Made by a program: the position numbers and the translations under genes. From the IMG/VR virus record IMGVR_UViG_3300034072_002239, positions 1 through 42,511 of that record: 42,511 bases of DNA; one strand, 5' to 3'. Numbering within the stretch: position 1 is the first letter of the stretch; each line of letters opens with the position of its first letter. Source of the DNA: a virus. This document shows, in pieces, positions 38,511 to 42,511 of the stretch. The notes beneath the pieces were generated by a model. That model was not told the origin of the DNA. It made no database searches and was given only the letters and a program-made list of their open reading frames with translations.

Positions 38511-39233
38511 ATGACCCAACGCTCACTCGTCAACATCGAGCACCTCAGGAAGGTTCTCGAGACTGCCACTGCCCCTGGAACCGAGTGGAATGCCCGCTCG
38601 CTTTCGCTGGCTGCGACTGGCGGGAAATCTCCGCATATCGTGCGCGAGATCCTTCGTGGCCGCAGCAACAACCCGACACTCGAAACCCTGGTCGGGCTCT
38701 CTCGCGCCCTTGGCATCGACATTTCCCGCCTGGTTTCTGGCGGCGAAGGCGTAATGCCCCGCGTTGGCGGCGTTGCACCTTACGAACGCCTGCAGGTTCT
38801 GGGCGCAGTTGCGGCAGGCGTCTGGCGCGAACAGACCGAATGGCCCGAGGAAGATCGCTACTTCATTGAGGTCGGCCCAAGTCCGGTTGTTGGCGGCGAG
38901 CGCTTTGCCCTGCGCATGGAAGGCAATTCCATGGACAAGCTCATTCCGCCCGGGTCTGACCTTGAGTGTCTGCGCACGATCTTTGGCGAGATAGAGCCGG
39001 TCCCGGGCGACATCGTTATCGTCCAGCGCGACCGCCACGACATGCACGAGCTCACCTGCAAGCGCCTCGATCACGACGGGAAGAATTACATCCTGCGCGC
39101 TGAGTCCACGCGGCCAGAGTTTCAGGAGCCGATTATCATCGGCAGGCCCGATGCCGACAACTTCAGCGATGACGGCGTTCAAATCATTGGGATCGTCTTG
39201 CGCGCGCACCAGCGGCTTTACAGCCGCCGCTGA
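38511..39233 (+). CDS. Phage repressor, S24 (LexA-like) autopeptidase
   Basis: A 240-residue repressor. N-terminal DNA-binding helix-turn-helix (ARSLSLAATGGKSPHIVREI, LRGRSNNPTLETLVGLSRAL, about residues 28-75). C-terminal S24 peptidase with Ser140 in MEGNSMDKL and Lys184 in ELTCKRL; the AVAAG sequence (residues 99-103) gives an Ala-Gly cleavage site as in LexA. DNA damage (RecA) should cause self-cleavage and prophage induction. It is divergent from the Cro-position gene and flanked by two 19-bp operators, one on each side. A possible -35 TTGACC is 33 bp upstream of the ATG. Confidence 0.93.
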   Translation: MTQRSLVNIEHLRKVLETATAPGTEWNARSLSLAATGGKSPHIVREILRGRSNNPTLETLVGLSRALGIDISRLVSGGEGVMPRVGGVAPYERLQVLGAVAAGVWREQTEWPEEDRYFIEVGPSPVVGGERFALRMEGNSMDKLIPPGSDLECLRTIFGEIEPVPGDIVIVQRDRHDMHELTCKRLDHDGKNYILRAESTRPEFQEPIIIGRPDADNFSDDGVQIIGIVLRAHQRLYSRR

Positions 39234-39249
39234 GTGCCGCCGCGTCGAT

Positions 39250-39268
39250 TGTGGGATTTTGCCCTACT
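39250..39268 (+). promoter_or_regulatory. Operator O-right (19 bp, repressor site)
   Basis: TGTGGGATTTTGCCCTACT matches the minus-strand read of O-left at 16 of 19 positions; the mismatches are the 3 central bases. It is 17 bp after the repressor stop and 8 bp before the putative -35 at 39277. The repressor may therefore control the recombinase operon too. Confidence 0.72.
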
Positions 39269-39276
39269 CGTTCTCG

Positions 39277-39306
39277 TTGACGACGTTTATATCCCGCACA
39301 TATTCT
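39277..39306 (+). promoter_or_regulatory. Putative promoter for the recombinase operon
   Basis: TTGACG (39277-39282) and TATTCT (39301-39306) are spaced by 18 bp, matching sigma-70 at 5/6 and 4/6. The O-right operator is directly upstream. The operon start at 39369 is about 60 bp away. Confidence 0.45.
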
Positions 39307-39315
39307 TCCTGACAT

Positions 39316-39340
39316 GATCAGGGAGACAGTTCCCCTGATC
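39316..39340. repeat. Inverted repeat upstream of recombinase operon
   Basis: GATCAGGG (39316-39323) and CCCTGATC (39333-39340) make an 8-bp inverted repeat around a 9-nt spacer, in the leader of the operon and downstream of the putative promoter. It may be an RNA hairpin, an operator, or a recombinase or accessory-protein binding site. Confidence 0.5.
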
Positions 39341-39368
39341 GCCTTGCCAGCCATCAGGTTCTACAAAC

Positions 39369-39587
39369 ATGCACGACCTTTCCGCGGGAAGTAGCTCGCA
39401 ACTCATCAACAATATGACCGACGACGAGCGCTTCACCGAGTTGGGGCAGATCATCGCGGCAGGCATCATCCGGATGCACGCAAAGTCCAGTTCTATATCT
39501 GCGGGCGACGCAGATAGTTCACTTGGCTCTTCGGCGAGCAAGAGCGTGTGTCGAACCCGGGGACGCCCCCGAGTTGGAGAACGCTAA
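39369..39587 (+). CDS. Small hypothetical protein, recombinase operon
   Basis: A 72-residue protein, ATG at 39369, whose TAA overlaps the ATG of the DUF2924 gene. A helical stretch SSQLINNMTDDERFTELGQI, IAAGIIRMHAKSSSIS, then a basic tail (CRTRGRPRVGER). Small proteins of this kind commonly precede DUF2924 in the alphaproteobacterial recombinase module. Function unknown; a second ATG is at 39414. Confidence 0.75.
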   Translation: MHDLSAGSSSQLINNMTDDERFTELGQIIAAGIIRMHAKSSSISAGDADSSLGSSASKSVCRTRGRPRVGER

Positions 39588-40048
39588 TGCAGAACTATGA
39601 CGACCCGCAGGTGCTTGCTCGCCTGGCCGCGCTAAAGGCTATGACAATGCCGCAGCTACGGCAGGAGTGGGAGAAGCTATTTGATGCCGCTGCTCCCAAC
39701 AACAGCCGCCCGTTTCTCGAGCAGCGCCTTGCCCACCGGATCCAGGAGCTGGCCTTCGGTGGCCTTTCCAAACCCATCGTCCGTACCCTCAATATGCTGG
39801 CCGACGAGGTCGAGGGCAAGAAGGTCAGGAAGTCGGTAATCTCCGATCCCCGCAATCCAATCATTGGCACGCGCCTGATCCGGGATTGGAAAGGGACCGA
39901 GTACACGGTCGTGGTCGCCAAGGATGGATTCGACTGGAATGGTCGGCGCTACAAATCGCTGTCGGCGATTGCCAAATCTATCACCGGCACCAACTGGAAC
40001 GGATATCGCTTCTTTGGCCTGCGGGCAGCCGAAGGAGGCGCGCGATGA
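39587..40048 (+). CDS. DUF2924 protein, partner of the serine recombinase
   Basis: A 153-residue DUF2924 protein from ATG at 39587. LKAMTMPQLRQEWEKLFDAA, PNNSRPFLEQRLAHRIQELA and FGGLSKPIVRTLNMLADEVE are the family pattern. The C-terminal GTRLIRDWKGTEYTVVVAKD, FDWNGRRYKSLSAIAKSITG, TNWNGYRFFGLR is a small beta domain (RAMA-like) seen in DNA-interacting proteins. DUF2924 genes lie just before recombinase genes in many alphaproteobacterial integrated elements and may direct or regulate recombination (inference). The stop overlaps the recombinase ATG by 4 bp (ATGA). Confidence 0.9.
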   Translation: MQNYDDPQVLARLAALKAMTMPQLRQEWEKLFDAAAPNNSRPFLEQRLAHRIQELAFGGLSKPIVRTLNMLADEVEGKKVRKSVISDPRNPIIGTRLIRDWKGTEYTVVVAKDGFDWNGRRYKSLSAIAKSITGTNWNGYRFFGLRAAEGGAR

Positions 40049-41361
40049 CTGAAGCACGACGCCGCATCCGCTGCGCTATCTACACCCGGAAGTCATCAGA
40101 GGAAGGCCTTGAGCAAGAGTTCAACAGCCTCGATGCGCAGCGCGAAGCCTGTGAAGCCTACATCGCGAGCCAACGTCACGAAGGCTGGCTCACCATGCGC
40201 GAGGGCTATGACGACGGCGGGTATTCAGGGGGCAACCTTGATCGCCCCGGCCTGCAGAACCTGCTCGAAGACATCCGTACAGGCCTGGTCGACGTCATCG
40301 TAGTCTACAAGATCGACCGCCTGTCCCGCTCGCTGATGGATTTTGCCCGGCTCGTTGAGGTGTTTGATGAGCACAAGGTGACCTTTGTCTCGGTCACCCA
40401 GTCATTCAACACGACGACCTCGATGGGGCGCTTAACCCTAAACGTCCTCCTGTCATTTGCGCAGTTCGAGCGCGAGGTGACCGGCGAGCGCATTCGCGAC
40501 AAGATTGCAGCCAGCCGCGCCAAGGGTATGTGGATGGGCGGGTTCGTGCCGTGGGGATATGATGCTGTCGACCGCAAGCTTGTGATCAACGAGCCGGAAG
40601 CGGCACAGATCCGCTTCATCTTCGAGCGATTTGTCGAGTTGGGATCAGCCACCAGGCTCACCCGCGAGCTTGTCCGCAAAGGCATTACCAACAAGCGAGG
40701 TCGGCCCATCGACAAAGGGTTCCTCTACAAGCTCTTCCGCAATCGTGTTTATCTTGGTGAAGCGGTTCACAAGGGCACAAGCTACCCTGGCGAGCATCAA
40801 GCGATCATCGACCAGCCGCTCTGGGATAAAGTCCACTCTATCCTGAAAATCAGCCCCCGGGTTCGGGCCAACAACACCCGTGCGCAAACCCCCGCAATGC
40901 TCAAGGGGCTTATCTACACCGACACCGGCGTTGCGATGACGCCGACGCATACACGTAAGGGTGAGAAGCTATATCGCTATTACATCTCGATGGATGCTCT
41001 GAAGAACCGCAGCGATGAAGGCCAGGGCTCAATTGCTCGCCTCAACGCCGGCGTAATCGAAAGCGCGGTCGTTCAGAAAATCCGACAGATGTTGCGCGCG
41101 CCCGAAATTGCAGCCAAGGCTTGCGCTGCACTCAGTGCTGCGAGATCGGGCCTTACCGAGAACGATGTAGCGAGTGCTTTGGCAACCTTCGACAGCTTCT
41201 GGGACAATCTGTTCCCGGCAGAGCAGGACCGGACCGCCCGGCTGCTCATCGAACGCGTTGTTGTCAGCAAGGAAGGCATGTCGCTTGATCTGCGGACCAG
41301 CGGGCTTAGCTCTTTGGTCAGCGACATGTTGCAATTGCCCAAGCTGGACAAAGCCGCATGA
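40045..41361 (+). CDS. Large serine recombinase (phage integrase)
   Basis: A 438-residue serine recombinase with catalytic Ser17 in YTRKSS. The N-terminal resolvase domain includes FNSLDAQREACEAYI, the SLMDFARLV and FNTTTSMGRLTLNVLLSFAQ segments. The Recombinase domain (residues ~170-290) contains MGGFVPWGYD and KGFLYKLFRNRVYLGEAVHK. The zinc-ribbon position lacks Cys pairs, as in this alphaproteobacterial subfamily, and a coiled coil follows (about residues 370-400). It would integrate the phage at attP/attB. ATG at 40045 overlaps the DUF2924 stop. It is the likely integrase of this prophage; the tyrosine integrase at 1-321 is a separate relic. Confidence 0.93.
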   Translation: MTEARRRIRCAIYTRKSSEEGLEQEFNSLDAQREACEAYIASQRHEGWLTMREGYDDGGYSGGNLDRPGLQNLLEDIRTGLVDVIVVYKIDRLSRSLMDFARLVEVFDEHKVTFVSVTQSFNTTTSMGRLTLNVLLSFAQFEREVTGERIRDKIAASRAKGMWMGGFVPWGYDAVDRKLVINEPEAAQIRFIFERFVELGSATRLTRELVRKGITNKRGRPIDKGFLYKLFRNRVYLGEAVHKGTSYPGEHQAIIDQPLWDKVHSILKISPRVRANNTRAQTPAMLKGLIYTDTGVAMTPTHTRKGEKLYRYYISMDALKNRSDEGQGSIARLNAGVIESAVVQKIRQMLRAPEIAAKACAALSAARSGLTENDVASALATFDSFWDNLFPAEQDRTARLLIERVVVSKEGMSLDLRTSGLSSLVSDMLQLPKLDKAA

Positions 41362-41774
41362 GTGAAGCCGCCTGCATCACCACGGTCTTTATCCCACTCG
41401 TGATCCGAAAGCGGAACGGGCGGCCGCGCATTGCGCCGCCTGATGACTATGTCGCTGATGACGACAATGGCGGCGTAGACCCGCACATAATGCGCGCCAT
41501 TGCGCTTGCATGGAGCTGGAAGCGCAAACTTGAGACTGGGGAAGCATCCTGCAACCAGGACATAGCCACTGCTGAGGGGTTTACCGCTGCCTATGTCGGT
41601 CGGGTTGTGAGACTGGCTTATCTCTCGCCCGCCGTGCTCCACAAGCTGCTGATTGAGCGGAATGCTCCGGCCGCCAGGCTTAAGGACTTATGGTCTGCGA
41701 TTGATCTGCCTTGGGCGAAGCAGGAGGCGGTCATCTTTCGGACAGGCGGCAACCAATATGAACGCCCCCTTTGA
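41358..41774 (+). CDS. Small conserved protein downstream of recombinase
   Basis: A 138-residue protein that recurs downstream of DUF2924-linked recombinases. The start VFIPLVIRKRNGRPRIAPPD is basic, then DPHIMRAIALAWSWKRKLET, ASCNQDIATAEGFTAAYVGR and LAYLSPAVLHKLLIERN form a probable HTH (IATAEGFTAAYVGRVVRLAYLSP region). This suggests DNA binding and a role as recombination directionality factor or regulator; this is inference. Its ATG overlaps the recombinase stop (ATGA). Its last five codons are within a 23-bp tandem duplication. Confidence 0.8.
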   Translation: MSEAACITTVFIPLVIRKRNGRPRIAPPDDYVADDDNGGVDPHIMRAIALAWSWKRKLETGEASCNQDIATAEGFTAAYVGRVVRLAYLSPAVLHKLLIERNAPAARLKDLWSAIDLPWAKQEAVIFRTGGNQYERPL

Positions 41775-41800
41775 TTCAATATGAACGCCCCCTTTGATTC
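41754..41800 (+). repeat. Two tandem copies of a 23-bp sequence
   Basis: A 23-bp unit (41754-41776) is repeated exactly at 41777-41799, plus one extra base. The first copy includes the final codons and stop (TGA 41772-41774) of the upstream gene. It could be a replication slip, or a mark of recombination at the right end of the prophage. Copy number is two only. Confidence 0.8.
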
Positions 41801-41821
41801 AGCGCCTCTATGGGCGCTGAA
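41798..41821. terminator. Hairpin at the right prophage edge
   Basis: TTCAGCGCC (41798-41806) pairs with GGCGCTGAA (41813-41821) over 9 bp with a 6-nt loop. It starts at the end of the second tandem copy. It lies between the convergent recombinase operon and GntR gene ends and could terminate in both directions, although no T tract follows on either strand. Confidence 0.5.
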
Positions 41822-41869
41822 GACCGCTATGTCGGCTGTAGCCCGCATTACAATTTCGATGCGACCGAA

Positions 41870-42511
41870 CTAGCCGGCGCCTCGCAAGGGCTTAACCCGG
41901 TCAACAGCGTTTACGTGACGGGCCAGGAGTGCGCCGGCTTGCTCAAGATTGGCAGCCGCGTAGGCTTCGAAGATCCGCCAATGGTCGAAGTTGTATCTGG
42001 GCTTCCATGGTCCGCGTTCGCGCGACGCAAACACGTGACGGGAATAGGCTAAATTCAGCTCCGCAATCGAGGCAATCAGCCACGGCATCCCGCAGGGTTT
42101 GGCGAGGCCGACATGAAATTCGCGATTAGCGGCCTCACTTTCAAACAAGTCCTGCGCTGCATCACCTCGGCGCAGCACGCTTTCGAGGAACTTGAGGTGA
42201 TCCTTGCCTGGGGGTCGCGCGATCGAGCGCACTGCCAGCACCTCGAGAGCTCCGCGCATTGCCGCGACTTCACGTTCTGTCGCGGCATCCAGCGTGGTTA
42301 CGCGCACGCCGCGACGCGGCAGGGATTCGAGCAATCGTTGGGCTTCGAGCTTTCGAAATGCCTCGCGCATGGTTCCCTGGCTGACGGCAAATTCCCGGGC
42401 CAGATCATCCTGCCTGAGGCGCTCATTGGGTGCGAAGTCGCCGTGGAGGATGCGTCGCAGCAAGGCTTCCACAATCCGCTCGACCAACCCATCGGCGTTT
42501 CCATGAGGTGA
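41870..42511 (-). CDS. GntR-family regulator with FCD domain (partial at window end)
   Basis: A transcriptional regulator of the FadR (FCD) subfamily of GntR. The winged-helix part (ALLRRILHGDFAPNERLRQD, DLAREFAVSQGTMREAFRKL, EAQRLLESLPRRGVRVTTLD) is followed by the FCD domain (EVAAMRGALEVLAVRSIARP, SEAANREFHVGLAKPCGMPW, YSRHVFASRERGPWKP) with histidines of the metal site. The frame is open to the edge, so the true start is probably outside the window; a TTG at 42487 is the last in-window start. It is the first non-phage gene on the right side and thus marks the host flank. Target genes are unknown. Confidence 0.88.
   Translation of the reverse strand, partial: SPHGNADGLVERIVEALLRRILHGDFAPNERLRQDDLAREFAVSQGTMREAFRKLEAQRLLESLPRRGVRVTTLDAATEREVAAMRGALEVLAVRSIARPPGKDHLKFLESVLRRGDAAQDLFESEAANREFHVGLAKPCGMPWLIASIAELNLAYSRHVFASRERGPWKPRYNFDHWRIFEAYAAANLEQAGALLARHVNAVDRVKPLRGAG

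Noticed and set aside
39886-41361. Recombinase starting at 39886
   Set aside because: The extension lies over the DUF2924 gene and has no recombinase-like sequence; catalytic-domain start fits ATG 40045.
1-42511. CRISPR arrays, rRNA or full insertion sequences
   Set aside because: I saw no regularly spaced repeats, no rRNA-like sequence and no transposase with terminal inverted repeats.

Overview
The window holds an almost complete lambdoid-style siphovirus prophage of about 40 kb, integrated in a GC-rich alphaproteobacterial chromosome. Sphingomonadales (sphingomonads or erythrobacters) is the best guess. The grounds are the base composition, the HK97-type head genes, the DUF2924 protein + serine recombinase + small-protein integration module, a DUF6771-like micro-gene, and small phage proteins that look like those of sphingomonad prophages. 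Host assignment is inference; no rRNA or housekeeping gene is present.

Left flank (1-1560): a scar of older mobile DNA. It holds a C-terminal stump of a tyrosine integrase, the first ~112 codons of a type III restriction (Res) subunit fused by deletion to the C-terminal part of a GIY-YIG/DUF4357 protein, and a fragment related to the prophage's own holin.

Late region (1554-22053, minus strand, read right to left): TerS, TerL, portal, HK97 protease, major capsid, small accessory protein, gp6/phiE125-gp8-like connector, head-tail adaptor, HK97 gp10, tail completion, major tail protein, the tail chaperone pair G/GT with a clear -1 slippery site, a 1375-residue tape measure, a tail-tip protein, three tail-fibre-type proteins (two with S74 auto-chaperones), a collagen-like protein, endolysin, holin and other membrane proteins. 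Stop and start codons overlap almost everywhere (ATGA, GTGA, TGATG). Two tRNA-Leu genes (UAG and UAA anticodons) sit on the opposite strand between the chaperone and tail-tube genes.

Middle region (22001-27697): a ParB-domain DNA methyltransferase overlapping TerS, a ParDE-type toxin-antitoxin pair on the plus strand, small proteins, two HNH nucleases, then an early or middle minus-strand operon with a RuvC-like resolvase and a DUF6378-like protein. A promoter-like sequence followed by a terminator-like hairpin (26142 to 26007) resembles a lambda pR'/tR' late-control node.

Accessory island (28136-30391, plus strand): an HTH antitoxin + PIN toxin pair, a DUF2188 protein and an unrecognised membrane-anchored protein. 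It is separated from the RuvC operon by an unusual array of CTCAA/TTGAG motifs around a pyrimidine tract. This is the best candidate for an undescribed phage-encoded system.

Early and lysogeny region (30416-39268): primase/DUF3987 ATPase, DEAD-box helicase, PD-(D/E)XK nuclease, DUF669 protein and a Sak4-like ATPase form a replication and recombination operon on the minus strand. A Cro-position small protein and an S24 (LexA-like) repressor are divergent. Two copies of a 19-bp operator (TGTGGGATTNNNCCCTACT) flank the repressor. The right end (39369-41774) is the serine-recombinase module, followed by a short tandem duplication, a hairpin and a host GntR/FCD regulator cut by the window edge.
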